Shown here in pieces: positions 37,282 through 47,555 of a stretch of 64,000 bases of DNA; position 1 is the first letter of the stretch; the number at the start of each line of letters is the position of its first letter. Made by a program: the position numbers and the translations under genes. The notes beneath the pieces are model-generated. The model was not told the origin of the DNA. It searched no databases and saw only the letters and a program-made list of their open reading frames with translations. Location: NCBI RefSeq assembly GCF_031202265.1, contig NZ_CP100605.1, forward strand, positions 310,001-374,000, read 5' to 3'. Source of the stretch: Bradyrhizobium sp. Ash2021 (GTDB lineage: Bacteria; Pseudomonadota; Alphaproteobacteria; Rhizobiales; Xanthobacteraceae).

Positions 37282-37777
37282 CGCAAGTTCTGCGAGACAC
37301 GGAGCGCGAAACAGCGGGGTCGACTTCCGCTTGTGGCCCTCCCGACGCTGAGCACTGAAGCCCTCTGCTGACTCACTGTGCAACTCCTCTACCAGAATCC
37401 TCTGGTCCTGATTGCATCAGGACGAACACTTGCGTACTTGAAAATGTGACCGACTCCCACGGACGTTGCCGCGGCGCGTAGAAACGTGCGTGGTGCGCCT
37501 CTAGGCAGAGCACGATCGTCGAAAGATAAGAGTCTGGTCGATCTCATTTTTGATTTTGATAAGTGCGTCAAGAATCAAGGGTCCGCACGACGCCTTATCT
37601 ACTTCCTAAGTGTCGATACGGGGATCTGAATCGTCGTCAGGGTTCCAGCGATATACGAAAAACCGATTGATGTGCATCGAACCATCGCGGCGGAAAAAAC
37701 CGTCCCTCAATCGGGATCGAGCTCTTGGGCAAGCTAAATTGAACCATCGTGGTCTCCACCATCAAGGATGACAGCCA
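37282..37777. other. gene-free stretch where sdhB would be expected
   Basis: About 500 bp downstream of sdhA. No SdhB-like iron-sulfur protein sequence (no Cys-rich motifs) was found in any frame, nor any other gene. Confidence 0.5.
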
Positions 37778-39571
37778 TCAATAAATGCGAGCTCTTGGCT
37801 CGATATATTGAATCTCGTTGGTCAAAGTGTAGGCGTGGATCGGTCTGTAGTCTAAACGAACCTTCCCATCCGACCCTACCCATGCGAGGGTGTGTTTCAT
37901 CCAGTTTCGATCGTCCCGATCGGGAAAATCTTCACGTGCGTGTGCTCCGCGGCTTTCGGAACGGGCGATTGCGGAATTCACCAAAGCCGTTGCCTGGAGA
38001 AGAAGATTTTCGAACTCCAAGGTTTCGACCAGGTCCGAATTCCAAATCATCGAACGGTCCGAAACGGCGATGTCGGAAAGACCGCTCCACACTTCGCCCA
38101 GTGCTTGCTTGCCTTCCTGCAAAATGGTTCCCGTCCGGAATACGGTAGCGAAGCTTTGCATGGCGCGCTGCATCTGCAGCCGGAGCACCGGGGTGGGCGT
38201 GCCACCCGTGGCGTTGCGCAGTCTGTCGAAACGAGCGAGCGTAGCTTGCCCCGCGTCAGAAGCCAGTTCGGGTTGCGGAGCTTTTGGGGTCAGTTTTTCG
38301 GCGCAGCGCAGCGCGGCGGCGCGGCCGAATACGACGATATCGAGGAGCGAGTTGCAGCCCAGCCGGTTCGCGCCATGCACCGAAACGCAGGCGGCCTCGC
38401 CGATGGCCATCAGGCCCTTGACGGTGGCGTCCGGATTGCCGTTGGAGGGCTGGATCGCTTCTCCGTGATAGTTGGCGGGGATGCCGCCCATGCAGTAGTG
38501 GGCTGTCGGCAGCACGGGAATCGGCTGCCGCGTCACGTCCACTCCAGAGAAGACGCGCGCCGATTCCGAAATGCCGGGCAGCCGCTCATGCAGCATCGCC
38601 GGATCCAAGTGGTCGAGATGAAGGTAGATGTGATCCTTCTTCGGACCCACCCCCCGCCCCTCGCGGATTTCGACCGTCATGGCGCGAGAGACGACGTCGC
38701 GTGACGCGAGATCCCGCGCGGAAGGCGCGTAGCGCTCCATGAAGCGCTCGCCCTCGGAGTTCACCAGGTAGCCGCCCTCTCCCCGCGCACCTTCCGTGAT
38801 CAGACATCCTGCCCCATAGATCCCGGTCGGATGAAACTGCATGAACTCCATGTCCTGCAGCGGCAGCCCGGCGCGAAGGACGATCCCGCCTCCGTCGCCG
38901 GTGCAGGTGTGTGCCGAGGTACAAGAGAAGTAGATCCTGCCGTAACCTCCGGTGGCTAGGATGACGGTCTGCGCCCTGAAGCGATGCAGGGTTCCGTCCA
39001 TCAGCGACCACGCGATGACGCCGCGGCACTCGTCATCCACCATGATGAGGTCGAGCACGAAATACTCGATGAAAAACTCAGCACCGACCCGTAGAGCTTG
39101 CCCATAGAGGGTGTGGATCAAAGCATGTCCCGTTCGATCCGCCGCCGCGCATGCACGGGGGACCGGGTTCTTGCCGAAGTCGCTCATATGCCCGCCGAAC
39201 GGCCTCTGGTAGATCTTTCCGTCTTCGGTACGGGAGAAGGGCATCCCCGCATGCTCGAGTTCGATCACCGTGGGTGCGGCTTGCCGGCACATGTATTCGA
39301 TCGCGTCCTGGTCGCCGAGCCAATCGGCCCCCTTGACCGTGTCGTACATATGCCATTGCCAACTGTCCTCGCCGAGGTTGCCGAGACTGGCGGCAATGCC
39401 CCCCTGGGCCGCGACCGTATGACTACGTGTCGGAAACACCTTTGTGATGCAGGCAGTCGTCAAGCCCGCTTCGACGGCGCCTTGGGTGGCGTGCAAACCG
39501 GCACCGCCGGCACCGACAACCACCACGTCAAACGTGTGGTCGATGAACGAGTATGCGCGTGTCGAACCCAT
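37778..39571 (-). CDS. sdhA: succinate dehydrogenase flavoprotein subunit
   Basis: 597 residues, full length. The FAD loop [13 protein letters not shown] is near residue 16, the FAD-linking His is H51 in [14 protein letters not shown], the substrate-binding HPTGIYGAG lies near 245, and the catalytic Arg region [15 protein letters not shown] near 350. In the cell it oxidises succinate to fumarate together with SdhB, C and D. Here sdhB is missing downstream and sdhC is frameshifted, so this copy can only work with subunits encoded elsewhere. Confidence 0.93.
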   Translation of the reverse strand: MGSTRAYSFIDHTFDVVVVGAGGAGLHATQGAVEAGLTTACITKVFPTRSHTVAAQGGIAASLGNLGEDSWQWHMYDTVKGADWLGDQDAIEYMCRQAAPTVIELEHAGMPFSRTEDGKIYQRPFGGHMSDFGKNPVPRACAAADRTGHALIHTLYGQALRVGAEFFIEYFVLDLIMVDDECRGVIAWSLMDGTLHRFRAQTVILATGGYGRIYFSCTSAHTCTGDGGGIVLRAGLPLQDMEFMQFHPTGIYGAGCLITEGARGEGGYLVNSEGERFMERYAPSARDLASRDVVSRAMTVEIREGRGVGPKKDHIYLHLDHLDPAMLHERLPGISESARVFSGVDVTRQPIPVLPTAHYCMGGIPANYHGEAIQPSNGNPDATVKGLMAIGEAACVSVHGANRLGCNSLLDIVVFGRAAALRCAEKLTPKAPQPELASDAGQATLARFDRLRNATGGTPTPVLRLQMQRAMQSFATVFRTGTILQEGKQALGEVWSGLSDIAVSDRSMIWNSDLVETLEFENLLLQATALVNSAIARSESRGAHAREDFPDRDDRNWMKHTLAWVGSDGKVRLDYRPIHAYTLTNEIQYIEPRARIY

Positions 39572-39587
39572 GTTGTTCCTTGGCGGG

Positions 39588-39974
39588 CTAGGATCGGATA
39601 CCGATCTTCAAAATGGCGTAGACGCCGGCGATTGCGACGACTGCAGAAAGGAAATTGTTCAACGCCAACGAGACCACCTTGGGCCCCTCATTGTGAACGT
39701 AGTCTTCGAGAATGACCTGCATCCCGATGCGCATATGCCATGTTCCGGATAGGACGAGCAGCAGCATCGGGATTGCCACCAATGGATTGCCGAGATAGCT
39801 GCGGACCGTCGCGTAATCAGCGCCCGTCAGCGCGACAAGCAACGCGATAAGAAATAGCGCGAGCGGCACGTTTGCTGCAGCCGTCAGCCGCTGGATCCAG
39901 AAATCCCGAGTGCCGGTTTTCGCCGAGCCGAGCCCGCGGACGCGGTTCAAAGGGGAGCGCATATCTTTCATCAA
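39588..39974 (-). CDS. sdhD: succinate dehydrogenase membrane anchor subunit D
   Basis: 128 residues with three transmembrane helices. [20 protein letters not shown] and [20 protein letters not shown] hold the haem-ligand and quinone-site region (His near residue 80 and Tyr-His-Asn near 92). It overlaps the sdhC end by ATGA and lies 16 bp before sdhA. It appears intact. Confidence 0.88.
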   Translation of the reverse strand: MMKDMRSPLNRVRGLGSAKTGTRDFWIQRLTAAANVPLALFLIALLVALTGADYATVRSYLGNPLVAIPMLLLVLSGTWHMRIGMQVILEDYVHNEGPKVVSLALNNFLSAVVAIAGVYAILKIGIRS

Positions 39975-40383
39975 AGTGCTCCTCTCATCCAGATTCCGAC
40001 GGCCCAGACCAGGATGGTGAGGATTACGGAGCCGATGAGCGTTGCACGCGCCATCAGGTTGGCTGAACGCAAATCAAATCCCCGTCCAATATCCCAGGCG
40101 AAATGACGCAGGCCGCCTAACAGGTGATGAATTAGCGCCCATGTGAAACAGAACAGAACAGAACGAATTCGCCGGGCAGCGAAGTAATGCAGGCTTCGAA
40201 TGCTCGATAGGATTTCGGGCCTTCCGCCGCCGATATCAGCCACCAGGTAAGAAGGAGCGTTCCGAAATAGAGCGCCGCGCCCGTCGTCCGGTGCGCGATC
40301 GACATCATCATGGTCATCGAGCGTCGATAGATCGCGAGGTGCGGAGAAAGTGGTCTCGGCCTCAATCGTGCTTCGATTGACAT
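39971..40383 (-). pseudogene. sdhC: succinate dehydrogenase cytochrome b556 subunit, frameshifted
   Basis: From MSIEARLRPRPLSPHLAIYR the frame is typical SdhC (SIAHRTTGAALYFGTLLLTW) up to about 40160. There the sequence TTCTG is present three times in tandem and the frame ends SVSHGR and a stop. With only two copies the reading would go on correctly as VLFCFTWALIHHLLGGLRHF, with the haem His in this segment, down to 39971. A single five-base slippage therefore separates broken from intact. Confidence 0.88.
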
Positions 40384-40520
40384 TCGTCGTTCTCCATCCA
40401 CCACGAAAGCGCGAAGACGTTGCCGTTTCCTGCGTGAGTTTCAGAGCTCGTTCACTCAAGCGATCGGTGCGCGCGATCCGGCAAGACGCTGATTTTAGCG
40501 TTTGGACACATCCCTCACTA

Positions 40521-40570
40521 TAGATATATAGAACATTACTTATTGACATTATAGCATTACTAGTTAGCAT
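40521..40570 (+). promoter_or_regulatory. candidate promoter/operator of the xre-hyf operon
   Basis: An AT-rich island in otherwise GC-rich DNA. TTGACA (40543-40548) and TAGCAT (40565-40570) are spaced by 16 bp; a second TAGCAT lies at 40552-40557. Upstream, TAGATATAT (40521-40529) recurs before the paralogous XRE gene at 55623-55631 in the same orientation relative to the gene, so it is a candidate binding site for these regulators. Confidence 0.4.
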
Positions 40571-40620
40571 GCAAGAATGATGTTTGATATTCATCCAAAT
40601 TCTGGCCGTAGGGCAATCCG

Positions 40621-40941
40621 ATGATCACGTCGGCTCAATTGCGGGCTGCCAGGGTGCTTCTTGGCATTGATCAGCGTCAACTCGCGGAATTGTCCGGACT
40701 TTCCGTGCCCACGATTCAACGCATGGAAGCGAGTGAGACAATGGTTCGGGGCAATGTCGATTCGCTGGTGAAGCTGATTACGGCTCTCGACGCCGCCGGT
40801 ATTGAGATGATCGACGAAGGAGCCGTTAGCAATTCGCAGGGACGCGGTGTGCGGCTGAAAATCAATTCCGGATCGGCAAGGACCTATTTGGACCATCAGA
40901 TAGAAAACAAGGCATCGAGCGGAACGAGGGTGCGCAGGTAA
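40621..40941 (+). CDS. XRE-family regulator heading the hyf-like operon
   Basis: 106 residues. The helix-turn-helix occupies about residues 6-60: QLRAARVLLGIDQRQLAELS, then LSVPTIQRMEASE, followed by NVDSLVKLITALDAAGIEMI typical of XRE proteins of rhizobia. The basic tail after residue 75 is variable. Its TAA shares bases with the ATG of hyfB (TAATG), so regulator and complex are co-translated. It is about two-thirds identical in its core to the protein encoded at 55270-55590. Autoregulation of the operon is a natural inference. Confidence 0.85.
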   Translation: MITSAQLRAARVLLGIDQRQLAELSGLSVPTIQRMEASETMVRGNVDSLVKLITALDAAGIEMIDEGAVSNSQGRGVRLKINSGSARTYLDHQIENKASSGTRVRR

Positions 40942-42956
40942 TGTCGGCTGTCGTTTTGCAAATGGGTTGTGTTGCGGGATTGCTTGGCTTGGCAGTTCTG
41001 GCGATCGTTCTGAGCCGCTCAAAGATCGCTACGGCCGTCATCTACGGCGCCACGTTGGCGGTGTCCGTGATTGCGTCGGCCGGGTCGATCCGCTGGCTGC
41101 TCGGCGGCGCGGCTGGCGCCACCGAACTGACCTTGCCGGTCGGATTGCCGTGGCTCGGCGCCCATTTCCGCCTCGATGCATTGGCCGCGTTCTTCCTTGT
41201 TGTCGTCAATCTGGGGGGAACGGCAGCAAGTCTCTACGGACTCGGCTACGGCCATCACGAACAGGCGCCACACCGCGTGCTGCCGTTCTTCCCCGCCTTC
41301 CTGGCCGGCATGAACCTCGTCGTTCTGGCGGACGACGCGTTTTCCTATCTGCTGTGCTGGGAATTCATGTCGCTCGCTTCCTGGGCGCTGGTCATGGCGC
41401 ATCACCGCGAAACCGGCAACGCGAAGGCGGGATATGTCTATCTTGTGATGGCAAGCTTCGGCACGCTGGCGCTGCTGCTGGCGTTCGGCCTGCTGGCGGG
41501 CCCGGCGGGAGATTATGGATTTGCAGCAATTCGCGCTGCCCAACACACGCCCTACGTGGCGACGTTGGTCTTGATCTTGATGTTGCTCGGAGCCGGTTCA
41601 AAGGCCGGCCTGGTGCCGCTGCACGTTTGGCTGCCGCTCGCGCATCCGGCCGCGCCGAGTCATGTTTCGGCGCTGATGAGCGGCGTCATGACCAAGGTTG
41701 CGATCTACGGTTTCATCCGCGTGATATTTGATCTGCTGGGACCGCCCACGTGGCCGGCGAGCGTGATTGTCCTTTTCCTTGGCGGCATCACTGCTGTCAT
41801 GGGAATCCTGTATGCCATGATGGAAAAGGACATCAAGCGCCTGCTGGCCTACAGCACGATTGAAAATGTCGGCGTCATCTTCGTGAGTCTTGGCCTCGCG
41901 CTTGCCTTCCAGGCCAACGGCTTGAAGCCGGTGGCGGCCCTCGCCCTCACGGCGGCACTGTTCCATGTACTCAACCACTCCTTCTTCAAGAGTCTGTTGT
42001 TTTTCGGGGCCGGCGCTGTCCTGACGTCGACCGGCGAGCGGGACATGGACAAGCTTGGCGGCCTCATCCACCGGATGCCGTTCACCAGCTTCGTCTTTCT
42101 GGTCGGCTGCGTCGCCATATCGGCGCTTCCGCCGTTTAATGGCTTCGTGTCGGAATGGCTTGTCTTCCAGGCCGTGTTGCAAAGCCCGGAGTTACCTCAA
42201 TGGGCCCTGAAGATCATGGTGCCCGCGGTCGGGGCGCTGCTGGCCTTGGCTGCAGCATTGGCAGCCGCGTGTTTCGTGAAGGCATTCGGCGTGACTTTTC
42301 TCGGACGACCGCGCAGCCCGGCCGCGGAAAACGCTAAAGAAGTCGACCGCTACTCGCTTTCGGCGATGTTCCTCCTGGCCATACTTTGCCTGTTGGCCGG
42401 AATCCTGCCGGGATTGGTCATCGATGGGCTTTCGCCGATCACGGTGCAGATTCTCGGTAGCCGCATGCCGATACAGGCTAACGAGCCGTGGCTTTCGATC
42501 GTGCCAATTGCGGCGAGCCGCAGTTCATACAATGGTTTGCTTGTGATGGTATTCATCGCGGTATCCGCCTCACTCGCGGTTTTTTTCATCCATCGCTTCG
42601 CCTCTCATGCCCTGCGGCGGGGACCAGCCTGGGGCTGCGGTTTTTCCGATCCGACCCCCGCCGCTCAGTATTCGGGTGGAAGCTTCGCTCAACCGATCCG
42701 TCGTGTTTTCGGTACGCTCATGTTCCACGCCCGCGACCATGTCGACATGCCGGCCCCTGGAGATATCAGGCCAGCGCGTCTCAGGATCGAATTGCACGAT
42801 TTGGTCTGGGAGGGAATGTATCTGCCCCTCGTGGGCGCGGTCGGCTTCGCCTCCGATCGGCTCAACCGTCTCCAGTTCCTGACCATCCGGCGATACCTCA
42901 GTCTCGTTTTCGCCACCCTCGTCACACTACTGCTGGTGCTCGCGATATGGTCTTGA
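40941..42956 (+). CDS. hyfB: hydrogenase-4 component B-like antiporter subunit
   Basis: 671 residues, about 15 transmembrane helices, Mrp/NuoL-N family. Proton-channel features are the Glu in LCWEFMSLASWAL near residue 140, the broken helix with Lys in GAGSKAGLVPLHVWLPLAHP near 220 and the second Lys in EKDIKRLLAYSTIENVG near 300. The C-terminal extension with GPAWGCGFSDPTPAAQYSGG is the one found in HyfB/HycC. It is the first membrane subunit of the operon and overlaps hyfC by 10 bp. Confidence 0.88.
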   Translation: MSAVVLQMGCVAGLLGLAVLAIVLSRSKIATAVIYGATLAVSVIASAGSIRWLLGGAAGATELTLPVGLPWLGAHFRLDALAAFFLVVVNLGGTAASLYGLGYGHHEQAPHRVLPFFPAFLAGMNLVVLADDAFSYLLCWEFMSLASWALVMAHHRETGNAKAGYVYLVMASFGTLALLLAFGLLAGPAGDYGFAAIRAAQHTPYVATLVLILMLLGAGSKAGLVPLHVWLPLAHPAAPSHVSALMSGVMTKVAIYGFIRVIFDLLGPPTWPASVIVLFLGGITAVMGILYAMMEKDIKRLLAYSTIENVGVIFVSLGLALAFQANGLKPVAALALTAALFHVLNHSFFKSLLFFGAGAVLTSTGERDMDKLGGLIHRMPFTSFVFLVGCVAISALPPFNGFVSEWLVFQAVLQSPELPQWALKIMVPAVGALLALAAALAAACFVKAFGVTFLGRPRSPAAENAKEVDRYSLSAMFLLAILCLLAGILPGLVIDGLSPITVQILGSRMPIQANEPWLSIVPIAASRSSYNGLLVMVFIAVSASLAVFFIHRFASHALRRGPAWGCGFSDPTPAAQYSGGSFAQPIRRVFGTLMFHARDHVDMPAPGDIRPARLRIELHDLVWEGMYLPLVGAVGFASDRLNRLQFLTIRRYLSLVFATLVTLLLVLAIWS

Positions 42957-43903
42957 TCTCAGACATTCTTGTGCAGGGCATACAGATGGCGCTGGTGCTG
43001 CTTCTCGCGCCGCTACTGACCGGCTTCGTGCGCAAGATCAAGGCTCGGCTGGTGCGTCGCAAGGGAGCTTCGATTTTTCAGCCGTATCGCGATCTGCTGC
43101 GGTTGCTCCGCAAGGAGGTGGTTTTGGCCGACAACGCCTCATGGCTGTTCCGGGTAACGCCGTACGTGACGTTTGCTGCGATCTGGGTTGCCGCCGCCTT
43201 GGTGCCGACTTTTGCGACCGGCCTCCTGTTCAACTGGACCGCAGATCTTATCGCCATTGTCGCGTTGCTGGGAAGCGCACGCTTCTTTCTGGCGCTCGCA
43301 GGCATGGACGTCGGCACCAGCTTTGGCGGAATCGGTTCCAGCCGCGAAGTCATGATCGCAGCGCTTGCAGAACCGGCGATGCTCCTGATTGTGTTTTGCA
43401 TGGCCCTCGTTGCCGGCTCGACCCAACTTTCGACGGTCGCAGATTTCATGGGTTCGTCCGATGTCGGATTACGAGTATCGCTCGGAATGGCGATGATTGC
43501 GCTCATTATGGTGGCGCTTGCGGAAAACGCGAGAATCCCAGTCGACAATCCGGCTACGCATCTGGAACTGACCATGGTGCATGAGGCGATGGTCCTCGAA
43601 TATTCCGGACGCCATCTGGCGATGATTGAATTCGGCGCCTTTCTCAAGCTCTTGCTCTATATCTCGCTGATCGCCTGCGTGTTCTTCCCCTGGAAGATAG
43701 CGTTGTTCGGGACCGGCGCCTTGGCATACACGATCGGCGCTGGCGCCTACATCGTCAAGCTTGCGGTTGCCGGCTTTTTCCTGGCGCTGTTCGAGACCGC
43801 CACGGCGAAAATGCGCGTTTTTCGCGTTCCGCAATTTCTCGGTGCGGCGCTGATGCTGGGCTTGCTCGGTACGCTACTTCTATTCGTGTCGAGGAGTCTT
43901 TGA
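42947..43903 (+). CDS. hyfC: hydrogenase-4 component C-like subunit (NuoH family)
   Basis: 318 residues, about eight helices. The NuoH/HycD signatures are RRKGASIFQPYRDLLRLLRK near residue 38, GGIGSSREVMIAALAEPAML near 124 and the acidic loop ENARIPVDNPATHLELTMVH near 185. This subunit links the soluble electron-transfer arm to the proton-pumping arm and lines the quinone-like cavity in complex I. The ATG at 42947 is chosen because a longer frame would lie inside hyfB. Confidence 0.88.
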   Translation: MVLISDILVQGIQMALVLLLAPLLTGFVRKIKARLVRRKGASIFQPYRDLLRLLRKEVVLADNASWLFRVTPYVTFAAIWVAAALVPTFATGLLFNWTADLIAIVALLGSARFFLALAGMDVGTSFGGIGSSREVMIAALAEPAMLLIVFCMALVAGSTQLSTVADFMGSSDVGLRVSLGMAMIALIMVALAENARIPVDNPATHLELTMVHEAMVLEYSGRHLAMIEFGAFLKLLLYISLIACVFFPWKIALFGTGALAYTIGAGAYIVKLAVAGFFLALFETATAKMRVFRVPQFLGAALMLGLLGTLLLFVSRSL

Positions 43904-44565
43904 TGCACGGTCTCGCCTTCGACATCTCCCATACACTTGCCGGCGGGCTCGTCCTGATCAGCTTCATGATGCTGTACCAGGATCGGCTTTATTCGCTGCT
44001 CAACGTCTTTGCACTCCACGCCGTGGTACTGGCCCTTTCCGTGGCCTGGCAAGCCTACATTCAGGATGCGCCTCATCTTTACGTAACCGCCGCAATCGCG
44101 CTTGTCTTCAAGGCGATCGTCATCCCAGTGGCGCTACACCGCATCGTCAAGCAACTCGGGATTCATCGCGACATCGAGTCGGCGGTCGGTATCGGCCCGA
44201 CTATGCTGGCTGGAATGGGTCTGGTCGCCCTCTCGATGGTGCTGATGCTACGGGTCACCGCGGAAGCTGACCCGCTGGCGCGCGAAGACCTTGCCTTCGC
44301 CCTGTCGGTCGTGCTGCTCGGCCTGCTGGTGATGGTGACGCGCCGCAACGCCGTCAGCCAGGTCGTGGGCTTCATGTCGCTGGAGAACGGATTGGTGCTG
44401 GCTGCGACCGGCGCTAAAGGCATGCCGCTCGTCGTCGAGATCAGCGTTGCGTTCTCTATCCTGATCGCCTTCATCGTCATCGGCATTTTCCTGTTCCGAA
44501 TTCGCGAACGCTTCGATTCCGTTGATGTCTCCGCGCTCGACGACTATCAAGGCGAACGACGATGA
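43903..44565 (+). CDS. hyfE: hydrogenase-4 component E-like membrane subunit
   Basis: 220 residues, about six helices, related to a fused NuoK-like unit. SYMB-like landmarks are the buried acidic region in SLENGLVLAATGAKGMPLVV near residue 155 and the C-terminal FRIRERFDSVDVSALDDYQG. The ATG overlaps the hyfC stop (TGATG), and the end overlaps hyfF by ATGA. It belongs to the proton-translocating membrane arm. Confidence 0.85.
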   Translation: MHGLAFDISHTLAGGLVLISFMMLYQDRLYSLLNVFALHAVVLALSVAWQAYIQDAPHLYVTAAIALVFKAIVIPVALHRIVKQLGIHRDIESAVGIGPTMLAGMGLVALSMVLMLRVTAEADPLAREDLAFALSVVLLGLLVMVTRRNAVSQVVGFMSLENGLVLAATGAKGMPLVVEISVAFSILIAFIVIGIFLFRIRERFDSVDVSALDDYQGERR

Positions 44566-46013
44566 ACATTCATTTCTTCAATCCCGTGATCGCCGTCCTG
44601 CTGATACCAATTGGCGCGGCGGCGCTGCTGGAGGTCTTGCCGGGTTATCGGCTGACGGCTCGGCTGAACGTCGTCGCGAGCTTGGCGACATTCCTTTCGG
44701 CTCTATCGCTGTTCGTGATCGAACGTCCGCAGCCTGCGCCTTACGTGCTGGTGGACGATCTGAACATCGTCTTCATTGTGCTCAACACCTTCGTCGGTTT
44801 CACGACCAGCATCTTCAGCGCCAGCTACATCGCCCACGAACTCGAGACCGGCCGGTTGACGTCGGCCTATTTGCGTTTCTATCACGCGATGTATCAGATC
44901 ATGATGTTCGGCATGAACCTCGCCTTCGTGTCGAACAATATCGGCCTGATGTGGGTCGCGGTGGAAATCGCCACCCTGTCGACGGTGCTGATGGTCGGCA
45001 TCTACCGTACCCACGCAGCACTTGAAGCGGCGTGGAAATATTTTATCCTCGGCAGCGTCGGAATCGCGTTCGCACTGTTCGGCACCATCCTGGTCTACAT
45101 GGCGGCGCGTCCGGTGGTAGGGGAAGGCCAGGATGCCATGGTCTGGACGCTCCTGATCGAGCATGCGTCAACCTTCGATCCTGCTCTTCTCAACGTTGCT
45201 TTCGTGTTTCTGTTTCTCGGATACGGAACGAAGGTCGGCCTCGCGCCGCTGCATGCCTGGCTGCCTGACGCGCATGCCGAGGGTCCTACTCCGATATCTG
45301 CCGTGCTGTCGGGCCTGCTGCTGAACGTCGCGCTCTATGCGCTGCTGCGCTTCAAGATCCTGCTCGCCGCCAATCCGGCGGCGATTGCTCCCGGACCCTT
45401 GATGGTGACGATGGGCCTGATCTCGCTCGTCTTCGCCGCGTTCATGCTCTACCGTCGCCGCGACATCAAGCGCCTGTTCGCCTACTCCTCGATCGAACAC
45501 ATGGGCATCATCGTGTTCGCGTTCGGAATGGGCGGCCCGCTCGCTAATTTTGCCGGGCTTCTGCATATGGTGATGCATAGTCTGACCAAGTCGGCGATCT
45601 TCTATGCTGTCGGTCACATTTCGCAGATCAAGGGCACGCAGAAAATTGCCAGGATACGCGGCTTGACGGTGACCCATCCTGCGCTTGGCTGGGGCCTGGT
45701 GATGGGCGTCGCCGCAATCGCGGGATTGCCGCCGCTTGGAATCTTCATGAGCGAGTTTCTCGTCGTGAGTTCCACCTTTGCGCGGCAGCCGTTGCTCGCG
45801 AGCGTGCTTGTGTTCGGGATCTTGCTGGCCTTCGGCGCACTGATGTTGCGCCTGACAAGCGTCGCATTCGGCAACCCCCGTGGCAGTACGGCCTCAGCCG
45901 AGGCTTCCTATGTGCCGATGTTTGCGCATCTCTCGCTGGTTCTGGGCGCGGGTATCTATCTTCCCTCACCGATTGTTGTCTGGTTCCAGCATGTGGCTCG
46001 TCTACTTGGATAG
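44562..46013 (+). CDS. hyfF: hydrogenase-4 component F-like antiporter subunit
   Basis: 483 residues, about 14 helices, second Mrp/NuoN-type antiporter subunit. The Glu in MWVAVEIATLSTVLMVGIYR lies near residue 133, the Lys in GYGTKVGLAPLHAWLPDAHA near 225 and another Lys in RRDIKRLFAYSSIEHMGIIV near 310, all as needed for proton transfer. It begins four bases inside hyfE and is followed after 18 bp by hyfG. Confidence 0.88.
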   Translation: MNIHFFNPVIAVLLIPIGAAALLEVLPGYRLTARLNVVASLATFLSALSLFVIERPQPAPYVLVDDLNIVFIVLNTFVGFTTSIFSASYIAHELETGRLTSAYLRFYHAMYQIMMFGMNLAFVSNNIGLMWVAVEIATLSTVLMVGIYRTHAALEAAWKYFILGSVGIAFALFGTILVYMAARPVVGEGQDAMVWTLLIEHASTFDPALLNVAFVFLFLGYGTKVGLAPLHAWLPDAHAEGPTPISAVLSGLLLNVALYALLRFKILLAANPAAIAPGPLMVTMGLISLVFAAFMLYRRRDIKRLFAYSSIEHMGIIVFAFGMGGPLANFAGLLHMVMHSLTKSAIFYAVGHISQIKGTQKIARIRGLTVTHPALGWGLVMGVAAIAGLPPLGIFMSEFLVVSSTFARQPLLASVLVFGILLAFGALMLRLTSVAFGNPRGSTASAEASYVPMFAHLSLVLGAGIYLPSPIVVWFQHVARLLG

Positions 46014-46031
46014 TTTGAGGATTAACAGGAT

Positions 46032-47543
46032 ATGCCATCGCTGATTGATCTCATGCTGGAGGGCCGCGAGATCCAGCAACACAGCCCGTGGCCGCGAGCC
46101 ATGGTCGATGCTTCCGTTTGGAATTTTGCAGCAAACGAGCTCGCACAGGAACGCTGGAACCTGCTGGGCCTTTGGGGAGAACCCTCGACGGTGCACATGG
46201 CGATTATGGATGAGCACACAGCGGAAATCGCGATCATCAGCCTGGATTGTCTCGATCGCAGTTATCCCTCGGTCGGCCAGCATCATCCGCCGGCGATTCG
46301 ATTGGAGCGCACCATTCGCGATCTTTTTGGACTGGCAGCGGAAGGCTCTCCCGATCCACGCCCCTGGCTCGATCACAATCGTTGGGGCACGCGCTTCCCG
46401 TTGGGAGATCGCATCGACGCCTTGTCGCAGGCATCACCCTATCGCTTCCTGCCGGTGGTGGGCGATGGGCTGCATCAGATTGCGGTTGGTCCCGTGCATG
46501 CCGGGATTATTGAGCCTGGGCACTTCCGGTTTACGGCGAGCGGGGAGACTGTTGTTCGGTTGGAAGGGCGGCTGGGGTATACCCACAAGGGTATTGAGGG
46601 GCTCATGACCGGAGCCAGCCTTGAACAGGCCACCCGCCTCGCCGGACGCGTATCCGGCGACAGCACCGTCGCCTATACTTATGCATTTTCGCGCGCGGCT
46701 GAAGCGGCGCTCGGACTTGTCGTGCCTGATCGCGCGGTCTGGCTGCGCGCGCTGTTCGCTGAACTAGAGCGGCTTGCCAACCATCTTGGTGACATCGGCG
46801 CCATCTGCAACGACGCTTCCTTCACGCTGATGCACGCTCATTGCAGTGTGCTACGCGAGAGCGTCCTGCGCGCATCCAATACCGCATTTGGTCATCGTCT
46901 GATGCGAGACATGATCGTGCCCGGGGGTGTCACCCGCGACCTCGACAATGACGGGATAGAAACCATCCAGGCGACGCTGGATAATGTCCGCCTGCACTTT
47001 CCCGCTTTGATCGAACTGTACGACAACACCGCTTCGCTGCAGGATCGTACTGTCGATACGGGCGTGCTTAAGCCCGCGTTGGCCAGGCAGTACGCCGCCG
47101 GAGGCTACATAGGCCGCGCTTCTGGGCGATCCTTCGACGCGCGGCGGACCCTTGCCTATCCACCCTATGACAACCTGCGCTTCGATGTACCTGTCCTCGG
47201 CGACGGCGACGTCAACGCGCGCGTCTGGATCCGTGTTCGCGAGGTTGAGCAAACTCTTTCCCTCATCGACCAGATATTGAACCGGCTTCCCAAAGGCCCG
47301 CTAGGTACACACGCTGGGCTATTTCGGGAGCCGCGGGAAGGCATGGCGATCGTCGAGGGATTCCGCGGCGACGTCCTGGTTTGGCTCCGCCTGCGGGATG
47401 GCCGGATCGAACGGTGCCACCTGCGCGACCCATCCTGGTTTCAGTGGCCACTGCTGGAGGCAGCAATCGAGGGCAATATCGTCGCGGACTTCCCGCTCTG
47501 CAACAAGTCGTTCAACTGCTCCTACTCTGGCCATGATCTCTAA
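46032..47543 (+). CDS. hyfG: HyfG-like large subunit lacking the NiFe ligands
   Basis: 503 residues: a NuoC-like N-terminal third and a NuoD/hydrogenase-large-like rest. The region GRLGYTHKGIEGLMTG near residue 180 and AELERLANHLGDIG near 245 are typical. The NiFe motifs are changed. L1 RxCGxC reads RVSGDS (residues 206-211), with both Cys as Ser. The C-terminal motif PCxxC reads NCSYS (residues 495-499), with one Cys as Ser. Three of four nickel ligands are gone, so hydrogen chemistry at a NiFe site is ruled out on known principles. A redox or quinone role as in complex I or Ehr complexes is more likely. Confidence 0.88.
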   Translation: MPSLIDLMLEGREIQQHSPWPRAMVDASVWNFAANELAQERWNLLGLWGEPSTVHMAIMDEHTAEIAIISLDCLDRSYPSVGQHHPPAIRLERTIRDLFGLAAEGSPDPRPWLDHNRWGTRFPLGDRIDALSQASPYRFLPVVGDGLHQIAVGPVHAGIIEPGHFRFTASGETVVRLEGRLGYTHKGIEGLMTGASLEQATRLAGRVSGDSTVAYTYAFSRAAEAALGLVVPDRAVWLRALFAELERLANHLGDIGAICNDASFTLMHAHCSVLRESVLRASNTAFGHRLMRDMIVPGGVTRDLDNDGIETIQATLDNVRLHFPALIELYDNTASLQDRTVDTGVLKPALARQYAAGGYIGRASGRSFDARRTLAYPPYDNLRFDVPVLGDGDVNARVWIRVREVEQTLSLIDQILNRLPKGPLGTHAGLFREPREGMAIVEGFRGDVLVWLRLRDGRIERCHLRDPSWFQWPLLEAAIEGNIVADFPLCNKSFNCSYSGHDL

Positions 47544-47555
47544 GGACGGCACAAG

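Noticed and set aside
37282..37777. Possible sdhB remnant downstream of sdhA
   Set aside because: None of the Cys motifs of the iron-sulfur subunit can be read in any frame.
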